Shown here one piece after another: positions 17,902-26,798 of a stretch of DNA of 64,000 nucleotides. A program made the position numbers and the translations under genes. This stretch comes from Arthrobacter globiformis (lineage in GTDB: Bacteria > Actinomycetota > Actinomycetes > Actinomycetales > Micrococcaceae), in contig NZ_JAUSXI010000001.1 of NCBI RefSeq assembly GCF_030815865.1, positions 1,426,001 through 1,490,000 on the forward strand, in the 5' to 3' direction. Under the pieces are notes generated by a model. It searched no databases, had not been told where the DNA came from, and saw nothing but the letters and a program-made list of their open reading frames with translations. Numbering within the stretch: the stretch's first letter is position 1; every line of letters begins with the position of its first letter.

Positions 17902-19251
17902 ATGAATGACCGCCCTATAATGCTTGGGATGCTGCCTGACGGCGGTCGTCTCCACCTAGGTGATGCGGATGGACGCTGGCCGGCAGGCGGAGGTGTTCTG
18001 CTGATCCGGGGTGATGGGCCGGTCTCGAGGGGAATGACTTACCTCGACGAGATCATCAGTCAATTCTGCCGTACGAGCGCGACGCACGTCATAGACCTCG
18101 TGGAAGGCGACTACAGCTGGATGCTGGAAGGAATGAGATCACTCTCCAGATCCATGGGGGAAGCCTGCATGAAGGTTGGTGAAATTCGTGCAGGGTTGCA
18201 CGAGGATCCGCGCGGCACCACTGTCGTAGTCAACGGCGCCGAGTTCCTCTGTGCTGATGCCCATGAGTACTCAAGCGTGCTTGCCGGTAAGCTCAATGAG
18301 CTCGTGGCTTCCCAGGCCGGCGGAGGGGTGTCCTTGGTGCTGGCCGGTCGCGACTTTGATGTTTCCAAGCTTCTTGTAGCGGACTTGGACGGTGCCCACC
18401 GGATCCAATTCGCCAGCTGCGACCAGCCGGACTCTGCTCATTATCTGCTGGGTGATCTGCACGGTGCTGTCGTTCCCGCCGGTGCGGCCATATATGAGGG
18501 CCCCCGCGGGGCTCAGTCGGTCTTCTTTAACCCTGTTGTAGGCCCCGACGGCGGGTCCGCCGGGCTCGGCTTTCTGGATGTACCGATAGGAATTGGAGGG
18601 GCCAGCTTCTCGACCGTATGGGCACAAAACCTAGTGATATGCGGCGGTTCACTTTCCGGGAGGTCGAGATTGGTTGCCGCGATGGCAACGGCTGCTCAGG
18701 AAGCCGGAGCGCTGACTTGGGTCGCCGCGTCAACCCCGGATTCCGCCTTCAGTGCCCATTGGCGTAACCATCGGGGGACCATGTCCACGGGAATCGTGCA
18801 GGCCAGGGAACTCCTGCAGCTCGTTTGCGATCGGGTTTTTCCGCGCATTGATGCCTGCCGGAGGGTAAGAGCCACCGATGTAAGAGATTCACGGATCCCT
18901 GCCGACTTGGCACGGCCTATCGCAATTTTCGTTGATGACATCGCTGCTTTGACCAAGAAAAGTGCACAGCATTCCGAAGTTGGAGAGGCGGCTGAAGCCG
19001 TGGAAACCTTGGTTAGTTTCCTTGCCCAAACCGCTAGGCGAACTAACGTCACACTGGTTGTGGGCGTTTCTGGACGTGGACCGGAGGAAGCCGCTTGCTC
19101 CGACACGCTTTGGGACGGCGCCGCGCAACTACGGCTGGCCCCGCCCCCTCAAGCTGACCTCCCGGATGAGGCACCGCTGTACTTTGCTGCACCAGGCCTT
19201 CCCGCAGTCACACTGGACCGGGCCGGGGTGAGTCCACTCGGCAGCCGGTAG
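17902..19251 (+). CDS. FtsK/SpoIIIE-like ATPase with degenerate Walker A motifs
   Basis: 449 residues with two RecA-like halves. The second half aligns with FtsK-type DNA or protein translocases: QNLVICGGSLSGRSRLVAA takes the Walker A place, and IFVDDIAALTKKS followed by VETLVSFLAQTARRTNVTLVVGVS matches FtsK Walker B and the following helix-strand (consensus DELADLM...LAQKARAAGIHLVLATQ). The Walker A lysine is an arginine (GRS). The first half opens with LLIRGDGPVSRG, also without a proper lysine. There is no membrane segment and no gamma DNA-reading domain. It may be a regulatory or structural ATPase relative. The gene faces the TY-Chap-like gene tail to tail, 19 bases apart. Confidence 0.6.
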   Translation: MNDRPIMLGMLPDGGRLHLGDADGRWPAGGGVLLIRGDGPVSRGMTYLDEIISQFCRTSATHVIDLVEGDYSWMLEGMRSLSRSMGEACMKVGEIRAGLHEDPRGTTVVVNGAEFLCADAHEYSSVLAGKLNELVASQAGGGVSLVLAGRDFDVSKLLVADLDGAHRIQFASCDQPDSAHYLLGDLHGAVVPAGAAIYEGPRGAQSVFFNPVVGPDGGSAGLGFLDVPIGIGGASFSTVWAQNLVICGGSLSGRSRLVAAMATAAQEAGALTWVAASTPDSAFSAHWRNHRGTMSTGIVQARELLQLVCDRVFPRIDACRRVRATDVRDSRIPADLARPIAIFVDDIAALTKKSAQHSEVGEAAEAVETLVSFLAQTARRTNVTLVVGVSGRGPEEAACSDTLWDGAAQLRLAPPPQADLPDEAPLYFAAPGLPAVTLDRAGVSPLGSR

Positions 19252-19270
19252 CGCGGCAGTGCCTTTTAGC

Positions 19271-20839
19271 TCAGCTGGCATTCCGCAACGTTTGAACTTC
19301 ACCTTCCAAGGCTCGCTCTATCGTGACGCCGCCATCCGGGCCCGGCCCCGCCGGAAACTCGCCTGTACACCAACGCAGGTTGGTAGCATCCTTGCAACCC
19401 CGCCCGTGCCTCAGCCCGCGCACAATCTCCTGGCCGGCGTTGGACAAAGGCACCCTTGTTTTCAACCAGTTAGGAACTTCTTCATCGGGTGCCGCCCAAC
19501 CATTGTCCGCAAGGTAGCGCGTGTTGACGGGCCATTCAGCCGCGGGCAGGTATTGCTCGGAAACGATCTCGCACCATACACCGTCAGCGCTCGGCGTCGC
19601 CTGCGCATAGGGCCGAGTTGTGATCTCCTCATTGCCGTCGTATTCGACGCGCAGAAAGCTGCTCCACGGCATCTTTGCCAAGAGTTGACCGATGAGTTCG
19701 CCTGCTTGGTGCCACTCCTCAGCCTCACGTTGGGATTTCGCTTCATTGATGGCCAGGCTTTCATCCTCAAATCCAAATGGAAAGCCCCAGTAAAACTCGT
19801 GGGTGTCCGGCTCTTCGTCGACTTCTTCCTCTTTGGGGAGTATGACTTCGATGGCGGCTTCCCAGCTACCGTAGCGACGGATGAGCTCTACGGCTGAAGG
19901 ATGTTCTTCTCTTACGGCGGCGGCCGCAATGATCCACTGGTCGTAAAACTCTATGTCCATGGGATTCCCGAATTGCATGCACTCCTCGGTGGAACGGTCG
20001 AGGACGTCCAAGTAGTCCAGCTCCGTGAAGCGGTGGTCACCGGACAGAAGTCGCATACCCACCGAGTTCAGCAAACTTTCCCAGGACCCGTGACCGTAGC
20101 GTGCACGCAAGGTTCGTCCCGGAACGGGCCAGGGATCATCCGGGTCGTTCGCAATTGAACCGAGGCGCCTCGACACTGCCTGCATGGCGCTCTCGTAGTC
20201 CTCGTGAGAAATGGTCGTGATTGTTCTAGCTCGGATGGCAAGAGCTGTGGTTTCGATGACGGCTAGAATCTCTGCCATGCGCCGATATGGCAATCGTGAA
20301 TTTAGAATGCCCCGGAGCTCCGACACCGCGGTGAGGGACATCTTTCCCAAGGCCAATTGGTAGTCCGGTTCTATTTTATGGTGGACTCCCGCGACATACA
20401 GCAGGCTTAGCTTGTCACCGATCCGCCGTGTCGGGATGTCCTCCACCGTTTGACCCCCGGGAATACCCGGGATGTGCAGCAGCTCCGCGGCGGTCGGGAT
20501 GTCGATTGAAATACCCAGTGCTTTTAAAACTTTGGGTATTTCATCGCGATCAATTTCCGAGGCGTGGAGCCGCTCAACCATTTCCTCATTGGCGAGCAGC
20601 ACCTCGTTGGTTGCCGATGCGCGCCGCCGAACCGCGCGTGAGCGCTCCAACTCATCGCTTGGGCTGCTTTCCGCCATGATCAGGAGGCAGACCTCTTCAA
20701 GGTCGCGCTCCATCGCCCTGGCAATCGCACGGAGCGGATCACCCTTCCTGTACGAGTCCATAAAGTCAGACTCGATCATCCAGTCTGACGGCACACGAAT
20801 GCCCACATGGTGCTGTTCCTTGCCGACAAATTCCCCCAA
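19271..20839 (-). CDS. Protein with HARE-like repeats and a C-terminal TY-Chap-like domain
   Basis: 522 residues. The middle contains two segments like homing-endonuclease-associated repeats: RARYGHGSWESLLNSVGM (about 245) and ELIRRYGSWEAAIEVI (about 315). The last 150 residues fit the TY-Chap type, a putative bacterial tyrosyl-tRNA-synthetase/chaperone-like fold: RPYAQATPSADGVWCEIVSE, YLADNGWAAPDEEVPNW. The N-terminal third is helical and unassigned. Transcription follows the sigma-region-4-like gene with a 10-base gap. HARE repeats usually bind DNA beside nucleases or helicases; here no catalytic domain is visible, so a DNA-binding scaffold is a fair guess. Confidence 0.55.
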   Translation of the reverse strand: MGEFVGKEQHHVGIRVPSDWMIESDFMDSYRKGDPLRAIARAMERDLEEVCLLIMAESSPSDELERSRAVRRRASATNEVLLANEEMVERLHASEIDRDEIPKVLKALGISIDIPTAAELLHIPGIPGGQTVEDIPTRRIGDKLSLLYVAGVHHKIEPDYQLALGKMSLTAVSELRGILNSRLPYRRMAEILAVIETTALAIRARTITTISHEDYESAMQAVSRRLGSIANDPDDPWPVPGRTLRARYGHGSWESLLNSVGMRLLSGDHRFTELDYLDVLDRSTEECMQFGNPMDIEFYDQWIIAAAAVREEHPSAVELIRRYGSWEAAIEVILPKEEEVDEEPDTHEFYWGFPFGFEDESLAINEAKSQREAEEWHQAGELIGQLLAKMPWSSFLRVEYDGNEEITTRPYAQATPSADGVWCEIVSEQYLPAAEWPVNTRYLADNGWAAPDEEVPNWLKTRVPLSNAGQEIVRGLRHGRGCKDATNLRWCTGEFPAGPGPDGGVTIERALEGEVQTLRNAS

Positions 20840-20849
20840 TGCTTCTCGC

Positions 20850-21857
20850 CTACCCCTTCACCGAACGCAGGGCGTCCGCCCAAGTGCGGTAGATGTTTCT
20901 TACCGATGCGCCGGAGGGCCGGGACCGGCCAGCTGCTAGTTCCTGCTTCACCCAGTCGTCGTAGGCTGCGTACGTCGCATTCGTTTCGGCAGCCGTCGCA
21001 TGGAAGCAGAAATCGCTCACCGCGTCGTCATACTCTTCGCGGGTGAACTTCAGCAGTCCCTTTGATCGGCCCTGCCTTGTGGTCCCGATTCCCATGGCTT
21101 CCAGGGCCTCGTTCCAGCCGCCAAATCGCTTCATAACAGTTTGCCGGGTAGGCGGCCAAGGGAACGCTCCCTGCCGGGACACCAGGCCAAAGGCCACAAC
21201 GAGTTCGTCGCGGAGTTCTTGGTAACGGGCGCCGGTGATGCTGGCGGCAGGGTCCTCCGACACGTGCTTCTGTGCGGCGCCAATGACACCTAGGATGGTA
21301 GCCACGTCATCGGGCGTCGCTTCTGCCGATTGCAGGGCGGTCCGCAGCTCGCTTATGAGGGACAGGTCCAGGTTCACTGCCGCCCACTCACGGTCAGGAG
21401 CGAGACTGCGGTCGGATCCCAGGAGGAACCAGATCGCTGCAGCCAGCGCCTCCTTCGAGAAGATATCGTCCGCCTGCGCCTTAGAAAAGACAATGTTAGA
21501 CCCCTTCAGGGCTTCCTCGGCGAGATCGACGTCGATCCCCGGGTACAGAGCCTGCAGCTTGAGCACCGCATCGGGCCGGGTCACTCCACGCTTCGCCATG
21601 TGCCGGGCCATATCCCCGTACTCTGTCAGGAAGGCTTCATGAGCGGCCCGTGTAGCCGCTTCTCGTGCCGCAATCCGCTTCTTGCGGGATTCCTCGGCGT
21701 TCGTGCCGCCCACTTTGGCGATGATCTGCCGGACCCGTTCACGGGTGATGCCGAAGCTCTGGCCGATGGTGTCCAGCGTCTCACCGTCGGCGTAGCGCTC
21801 AACCATTGCAGCCTCGCGCTGCTCCCGGCTGAGGTCAGGAGTTGTTGTCATAGTCAT
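20850..21857 (-). CDS. Sigma-region-4-like HTH protein with HARE-like repeats
   Basis: 335 residues from ATG 21857, chosen because AGGA precedes it; an ATG at 21881 overlaps the previous stop as TAATG and is also possible. Residues about 5-45 form a helix-turn-helix like sigma-70 region 4: EQREAAMVERYADGETLDTIGQSFGITRERVRQI. No region 2 is present, so it cannot act as a full sigma factor. Two HARE-like units follow in the second half: TRQTVMKRFGGWNEALEAMGI and SGASVRNIYRTWADALRSV. It probably binds DNA and may regulate or target the neighbouring proteins. It lies 23 bases behind the ADP-ribosylglycohydrolase gene and 10 before the TY-Chap-like gene. Confidence 0.65.
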   Translation of the reverse strand: MTMTTTPDLSREQREAAMVERYADGETLDTIGQSFGITRERVRQIIAKVGGTNAEESRKKRIAAREAATRAAHEAFLTEYGDMARHMAKRGVTRPDAVLKLQALYPGIDVDLAEEALKGSNIVFSKAQADDIFSKEALAAAIWFLLGSDRSLAPDREWAAVNLDLSLISELRTALQSAEATPDDVATILGVIGAAQKHVSEDPAASITGARYQELRDELVVAFGLVSRQGAFPWPPTRQTVMKRFGGWNEALEAMGIGTTRQGRSKGLLKFTREEYDDAVSDFCFHATAAETNATYAAYDDWVKQELAAGRSRPSGASVRNIYRTWADALRSVKG

Positions 21858-21880
21858 ATTCCTATCAGCAGCCTCGGACA

Positions 21881-23410
21881 TTATTGGGCACCTGCGCCCG
21901 TGGCACCGGCAGCCGCTGGACAGGTGCTGGTTTCGTCGTCTGCAAGCACCTGCATGAAGAGAGGATTTGGCCGCGCATTGGGCAGTACACGACGCACAAC
22001 CTCCAGCGCCTCCAACGGAGACACCCCGGCCACCTGCGCCCCGTACAGTGCGGCCACAGTGGGGGTCCGTGATTCTGCCCGGACACAGTGCAGCAGTACT
22101 GTTTTGCCCTCCGCCCGGTAGCGTTCGACGGCGTCGGCCGCGTCCCGAAGCACAAAGGCAGCATGTGCGTTGTCGTCCTCAACAGGCGAGTCGACGACCC
22201 AAAACGACGCGTGGTCTTCAGGAGCCACGCCCGGCACATCCTGCGTGCCCAGCCGGCAGAGCGACACCACGGCATCAATCCCCAGCTCGGCCACACGCTG
22301 AAGTGAGCCGACCCCGCCCAGCCACACGCCGTCGTCGTGCGGGTGGAGGACCAGCGCATCGGTGCGGCCCCACATGCTGTAGTCCTGACGCTCAACACGC
22401 GGCCAGGAAGCGGTCCGGCTGCCCTCGCCGCGGCCAAGCTCCATGCCCAGCATCATCAAATTGCGGGCACGCAGACCCGGCCAGCCGTGCAGGTGCTGCC
22501 GCCATTCGAAGGGCACAGCGGTATAGCCGTACGCTGCGCCGAGCAGGCCCCCGGCGATGGCCGCAACAGTATCGGTGTCCCGGCCGCCACGCACCGCTTC
22601 CTCAAGGGAAGTCCGGAGGCGGGCAGGGCCTGACGCCGCCCGGCGGGCATAGTGGATCGCACTCCATGCACCCTGGAACGCCTCCACCACCCACCCGTTG
22701 CGGACGAAGTCGCGGGGTCGTGACCGCTCCGCCGCCTCGATCCGCTCCAGCCACAACGCCGCCCGTTCGGAGGAAAGCAGCGGCAGGCCGGCCCGCACAT
22801 CGAGCTGCCCGGTGAGAACGGCGTGACGGACCGCAACGCACCACAGCCCGCAGGCCTCCTGTGCATCCGGATCCGCATGGGTCAGGGCGCTGAGGGTCCC
22901 GGCAGCCGCCATAAGCTCGGCGGGATCCCGGCGGAGATAGGCCAAGGCCAGTGGCGCCGTCCGCATCAGGGAACCGTTCCCGGCACTCCTGCCGGTGCGG
23001 GTGTGGAATTCGGCTGCGGCAGCGTTGAAGTCTGCAGCAGTCACCTCACGGCCGGCAGCGGAAGCAAGCCGCCGCGCGGCCGCGGTGACGCTGCTGGTCT
23101 GCGCGCCCACGTCCTTTGCTTCGGCGGCCCATGCGGACCAAGACTGGACGATCATGGTGAGGGCTGTGGGGGAGGAGGCCCCGCCGTCGGACGCATGCTC
23201 CAGCAGAGCCTCGGCGATGGGGAAGGCCATGGAGGTGTCGTCCGTCCACTCGGCCGGCGCGAACCCGAAGGGCCCGCCGCCTTTCATGCTGACTTCGGTG
23301 CCGTCCGGGAGCGGGGCGCCGAATTCGTAGCCTGCGCCGAGGGCGTCGCCGGCAGCCAGGGCGACCAGGACGCCGGCGGCGCGGTCGTTCTGCAGGGGGT
23401 TCGGTTTCAT
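21881..23410 (-). CDS. ADP-ribosylglycohydrolase fused to a dual-specificity-type phosphatase
   Basis: 509 residues from ATG 23410, which has GGAG upstream and overlaps the previous stop as ATGA. The N-terminal domain is an ADP-ribosylglycohydrolase: GVLVALAAGDALGAGYEF, the metal motif WTDDTSM at about 60 and GRDTDTVAAIAGGLLGAAYG at about 290, which together bind two Mg ions and remove ADP-ribose from Arg or nucleic acid targets. The C-terminal 150 residues carry a phosphatase P-loop, LLHCVRAESRTPTV (C-x5-R) at about 460. This fusion occurs in the ADP-ribose/phosphate operons that also hold ARPP proteins, as here. It should reverse or recycle ADP-ribosylation in the cytoplasm. Confidence 0.88.
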   Translation of the reverse strand: MKPNPLQNDRAAGVLVALAAGDALGAGYEFGAPLPDGTEVSMKGGGPFGFAPAEWTDDTSMAFPIAEALLEHASDGGASSPTALTMIVQSWSAWAAEAKDVGAQTSSVTAAARRLASAAGREVTAADFNAAAAEFHTRTGRSAGNGSLMRTAPLALAYLRRDPAELMAAAGTLSALTHADPDAQEACGLWCVAVRHAVLTGQLDVRAGLPLLSSERAALWLERIEAAERSRPRDFVRNGWVVEAFQGAWSAIHYARRAASGPARLRTSLEEAVRGGRDTDTVAAIAGGLLGAAYGYTAVPFEWRQHLHGWPGLRARNLMMLGMELGRGEGSRTASWPRVERQDYSMWGRTDALVLHPHDDGVWLGGVGSLQRVAELGIDAVVSLCRLGTQDVPGVAPEDHASFWVVDSPVEDDNAHAAFVLRDAADAVERYRAEGKTVLLHCVRAESRTPTVAALYGAQVAGVSPLEALEVVRRVLPNARPNPLFMQVLADDETSTCPAAAGATGAGAQ

Positions 23411-24110
23411 GCGATCTCCATCAGGGGGTGTTGCGTGTTCCAGCCGGTGAGGTGCGCCAGTTGCGGGCGGCGCTGGGGGAGCGCGATGGCGATTCCGGCG
23501 GCGGTTATCCGTCCCTCGGCGCGGGTGACGTTGCGGCTGCGGAGGGAGCCGTGGTCCCGGACCTCCAAAGCTGCCGGGCCGTCGTCGAACCCTCCTTGTC
23601 GTCCTTGAACCAGTCCAGGTGCTGAAGCAGCGAGCTGGTGGCGGAGGCACCCCGGGCATTGTCGAAGCGGTTGACCCGTTCCCAGATGCGGCCCTGCCGG
23701 TTGCTTCCGCGCTCGCTGCTGACACCGGTCAGCTCGGCTCGAACGTTGAGCGGGGCACGGCGTGCCTGGCGGCGGTGGCTGCTCTGGCCTTCTTCCCAGC
23801 GACCGGCCTCGACGCAGAAGGTGTCGATATCGCGTGTCTCACCCGGTCCCAGGACGACGTCGCGGACGCAAGTCCGGTGCTGCTGCCCGCCTTCGAGCAG
23901 CTCGCCTTCCAGCAGCAGTGCCGGGTTTGGGCCGTTGTTGGTGACGGTGAGGCGGGATACCTGGGCACCACTGGCCATTTCGGTGACGGCCACGTCGGCG
24001 TGGGGTGCCGGTGCTGATGCCGAGGCTTCCGGGGGCTGAGGTCCAGACGGGGAAGATGTTGAGCGGCCCGAGCTGGTGCCGGCGCCGACGTGAAGCTGGG
24101 GAACTTTCAT
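23408..24110 (-). CDS. ARPP-1-like protein (frameshift at about 23592)
   Basis: About 233 residues if one missing G in the GGG at about 23592 is restored. The core matches the ARPP-1 domain (ADP-ribosylglycohydrolase and rhodanese/phosphatase-associated protein): TVTNNGPNPALLLEGELLEGGQQHRTC, then ETRDIDTFCVEAGRW at about residue 100. After the shift the other frame has clear coding bias and reads GRITAAGIAIALPQRRPQLAHLTG to a stop overlapping the next start. A Pro/Ser-rich N-terminal stretch is not conserved. The role of ARPP-1 is unknown; its constant company with ADP-ribosylglycohydrolases is the main clue. GGAGG precedes the ATG. The promoter region holds two palindromic operators. Confidence 0.7.
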
Positions 24111-24127
24111 GGTGACCTCCAGGGGAT

Positions 24128-24147
24128 TTATCGCGTTTCTGCGCTAA
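24128..24147. promoter_or_regulatory. Palindromic operator 1 of the NrtR-like regulator
   Basis: ttatcgc-N6-gcgctaa, a 20-base palindrome with one mismatch between arms, 17 bases upstream of the ARPP-1-like start. It is repeated as operator 2 in inverted order. NrtR regulators bind palindromes of this size at NAD-gene promoters, although this sequence is its own type. Confidence 0.75.
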
Positions 24148-24175
24148 TTGACTCCAGTATGCACGTGTTGCTTCT

Positions 24176-24195
24176 TTAGCGCAATACTGCGATAA
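24176..24195. promoter_or_regulatory. Palindromic operator 2 of the NrtR-like regulator
   Basis: ttagcgc-N6-gcgataa, the reverse counterpart of operator 1, 48 bases from it centre to centre and 8 bases before the GTG start of the regulator gene. Its closeness to that start suggests a short or absent leader and auto-repression. Confidence 0.75.
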
Positions 24196-24203
24196 ATGGT
24201 GGT

Positions 24204-24872
24204 GTGAAGGATTCCAAGAACGGCCCAGACACGTCCCTGCTCGACTATCCGCGCCCGTCGGTGGCGGTGGATACCGCGCTGCTGACTGTTTCCGAGGGGA
24301 GTGTGTGCGTACTGCTGGTGCGCCGCGCCGAGGACCACCAGCACGGAAAGTGGGCACTGCCGGGAACGTTCCTGCGGGAGCGCGAGACCCTGGCGGACGC
24401 AGTTCTACGGTGCCTGCGGGAGAAGGCGGGGATCTCAGGCCGAGTGCCGCGGCAGCTGCAGGTATTCGACGAGCCGGGCCGCGATGACCGCGGCTGGGTC
24501 CTGTCGGTGGCACATGTGGACGTGGTCCCGCTGGCGGCATTGCAGGAGGCGTTGAAGTCCGACGGCGTCCGGCTGGCTTCTGTGGACGGGGAACCGGAGC
24601 TGATCGCTGGGCTTCCTTATGGTCACGCGGACATTGTGGCGAAGGCGGTGGAGTGGCTACGGGCTGCCTATGTGGAGGCGCCGGATCCTGGGGAGCTGCT
24701 GGATGAACCGTTCACGCTGAAGGAGCTGCGGGAGCTGCACGAGGTGGTGGCTGGTGCTTTGCTGATGCGCGACACGTTCCGGCGCTTCATGGAGCCGAAG
24801 CTCACCGGGACGGGACAGATGTCGGACGGGACGAGGGGGCGGCCGTCGCGATTGTGGGTGCGGGGGAGATAG
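24204..24872 (+). CDS. NrtR-like Nudix transcriptional regulator
   Basis: 222 residues from GTG. The N-terminal Nudix domain (PSVAVDTALLTV to about 145) has the box GTFLRERETLADAVLRCLRE. Two of its catalytic glutamates are changed (REUxEE becomes RCLREK), as expected for NrtR proteins that sense ADP-ribose or NAD intermediates rather than hydrolyse them. The C-terminal winged helix (FTLKELRELHEVVAGALLMRDTFRRFM, about 170-205) binds DNA. It is divergent from the ARPP-1/ADP-ribosylglycohydrolase operon across two matching palindromes, so it very likely represses both directions and releases on ADP-ribose build-up. This fits a switch driven by NAD breakdown. Confidence 0.85.
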   Translation: MKDSKNGPDTSLLDYPRPSVAVDTALLTVSEGSVCVLLVRRAEDHQHGKWALPGTFLRERETLADAVLRCLREKAGISGRVPRQLQVFDEPGRDDRGWVLSVAHVDVVPLAALQEALKSDGVRLASVDGEPELIAGLPYGHADIVAKAVEWLRAAYVEAPDPGELLDEPFTLKELRELHEVVAGALLMRDTFRRFMEPKLTGTGQMSDGTRGRPSRLWVRGR

Positions 24873-24972
24873 CTCTGTGGATCCTCTGGATTTCCGTATA
24901 TCTGCTAGTGGCCCATTGCCACGTCTCTACCGTGCTGCCAGAGGGGACCGACTCTATCTTCCGGTGGTATAG

Positions 24973-26562
24973 CTAACTGCTAGCTGTTGACCCGTCCCAG
25001 CCGAAGTCCCTCAGCACCCGGTGAATGACCGAAGCGGTGCTGCTGGCCGGTTCGCGAGAAGAAACCCGGGCGACTTCAAACAGCGCATTTCTGAGGGCCA
25101 ACTCTTCGTCCGTGAGGCCGTCCCCGTAATGGGGAGCCAAAAGGAAGGAACGGCTGTCCGAAGCGTGGGCAATCAAGGCATCCAAAAAGATCTCAAGCCG
25201 TCTCGCTTGGGCGGCGGTACCGGATTCAGAGGAACCAGCGTCCTCCATATCGATGAGGTTCAGATGCTTGCCCCAAAGCTTTTCCTGCATCGCGTCGTGC
25301 TTCAGCATGAGCGCTGACCCGAATCGCCCGCCTGCTTCTTGCGCAGGCAAAGCCCGGCGGACGTCATGGATTATTTCGTGAAAATGATCATCGGCGAGCC
25401 CAAAGCCGACAAATAACAGATGGTGTGTGATGAGATGTGCTTTCACGAGCGCTGAAAGTGCCTCCCTCGTAGCGCTGTAACCTAAATAGTCGTCTCGCGT
25501 AAGGACGATGGTTTCTGGCTTATCAACTGACCCATGGAGTTTCAGCAGCCATCTGTGGGTCGCGGTTGTAGCGTCATCAGGTTTCTCCCCAGGTATGACC
25601 GTGCGGGGGCTGCCGGCGTCTTTGGATGCCTTCTCAAAGAGAGTGTCGTAGTTGAGGGTGATGGCGCCGCTGGAAGGCAGAGAGGCGAGCAAACTGGGAG
25701 CAAGTCCATAATGCTTCATGTTGACGGCTTCGCTCACGGCCCGACCGAATCTGATGTCGCCGGCGTCGGGAAACTTCTCCTCAAAGAAGGACCGAAGAAC
25801 CGCAGCTTGGTCTAGGTTGCTGAGTTTCTCCAGCGCTTTCTTTTCCGGCTCTGAGAGACCTGCGGCTCCTGCCATTCGGCCTAGGAGCTGGCTCCAAGTG
25901 GGAGCGCCGGCGCTGATACTGATTCCAGCGCCCATGAATGGGACCAACCTGCCGGACCGGGCGATCTCACCCAGCCCTTTGGCCTTGGTCAGAAGGGACG
26001 GCGTCAAAGCGGCCCACGCAGTGTCCCCTTCCCTGCGCTGTTGTTGTGCGAGAGCGAAGGCTGCCGGATCTTGAAACACAAATACGATATCGACGCCCGC
26101 CTCCCCGGCATGCCGGTGAGCCTCCTTAAGAAGGACTTTTAGAAGGGCGCCCCGATATATGTTTCCACCTCCATGGCCGGTCCCGAAGAAGGGCGTGGCC
26201 AGCACCGGAGGGCTCGCCCGGTCTGCGGACGTCACCCGGCGTTCGTTTACAGCAGCGGTGGCTACTTCCAGAAATGCACGAAATCGCGGCAACAACTCAT
26301 CCGCATCCGTCAGGCCCGCCATCGGTACCGCTGTTAGGACCGGAATGGATGAACCAGCGGGCCAAGCATGAAGCGCATGTGCGAAAGTGGATTCATTTTG
26401 AAAGGACCAGAGGTCTTCTGCATCTATTGCATCCGCAAGCTCTGGCATTGCCCTCGTCCATCGAGCCCCTGGAGAAGCCCTTCGGTCGACAGGCAGCAAC
26501 CAAGCATCCGACTTGAGATTCAGCAGATCACCCATGGTGACGAAAACGTGGCCTTTGGTCAT
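24973..26562 (-). CDS. SIR2-type protein with an N-terminal macro-like domain
   Basis: 529 residues. The first 190 read as a Rossmann-type domain with TMGDLLNLKSDAWLLPVD and TPFFGTGHGGGNIYRG, which resembles macro or related ADP-ribose-binding folds; I infer this from pattern only. A SIR2-like domain follows: LVPFMGAGISISAGAPTW (about 205-222), ITLNYDTLFEKA (about 300), KLHGSVD (about 343, with the catalytic His) and LFVGFGLADDHFHEI (about 395). Stand-alone SIR2 proteins of this form act as NADases in abortive phage defence (as in Thoeris and related systems), draining NAD in infected cells. It sits beside the ADP-ribose operon and NrtR-like regulator but is transcribed toward the regulator gene, tail to tail. 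Confidence 0.8.
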   Translation of the reverse strand: MTKGHVFVTMGDLLNLKSDAWLLPVDRRASPGARWTRAMPELADAIDAEDLWSFQNESTFAHALHAWPAGSSIPVLTAVPMAGLTDADELLPRFRAFLEVATAAVNERRVTSADRASPPVLATPFFGTGHGGGNIYRGALLKVLLKEAHRHAGEAGVDIVFVFQDPAAFALAQQQRREGDTAWAALTPSLLTKAKGLGEIARSGRLVPFMGAGISISAGAPTWSQLLGRMAGAAGLSEPEKKALEKLSNLDQAAVLRSFFEEKFPDAGDIRFGRAVSEAVNMKHYGLAPSLLASLPSSGAITLNYDTLFEKASKDAGSPRTVIPGEKPDDATTATHRWLLKLHGSVDKPETIVLTRDDYLGYSATREALSALVKAHLITHHLLFVGFGLADDHFHEIIHDVRRALPAQEAGGRFGSALMLKHDAMQEKLWGKHLNLIDMEDAGSSESGTAAQARRLEIFLDALIAHASDSRSFLLAPHYGDGLTDEELALRNALFEVARVSSREPASSTASVIHRVLRDFGWDGSTASS

Positions 26563-26798
26563 TGAGCTGGTATATCAGCTGCCATCCGCCGAGGCAAAAG
26601 GTTTGCTGTTCCCACGGACTGCTGGGTACAAACCGTTGCAGTCTAAGTGCAACTAATTGGATAAGGCCGCCTCGCTCTCCATCTGCCACCACTGCATTCC
26701 AGGCGGCAATGTTTAGGATCGAAGAGGAGTATCTATGCCTCCTTTGTGTTACATCGTTAGTGTTAGCGGCAGCGTACTAGCCATCGAGCTTCTGCTTT

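Noticed and set aside
19262..19284. tRNA D-arm-like stretch tttagctcagctgg
   Set aside because: No acceptor, anticodon or T arm can be folded around it, and it overlaps the end of a coding sequence.
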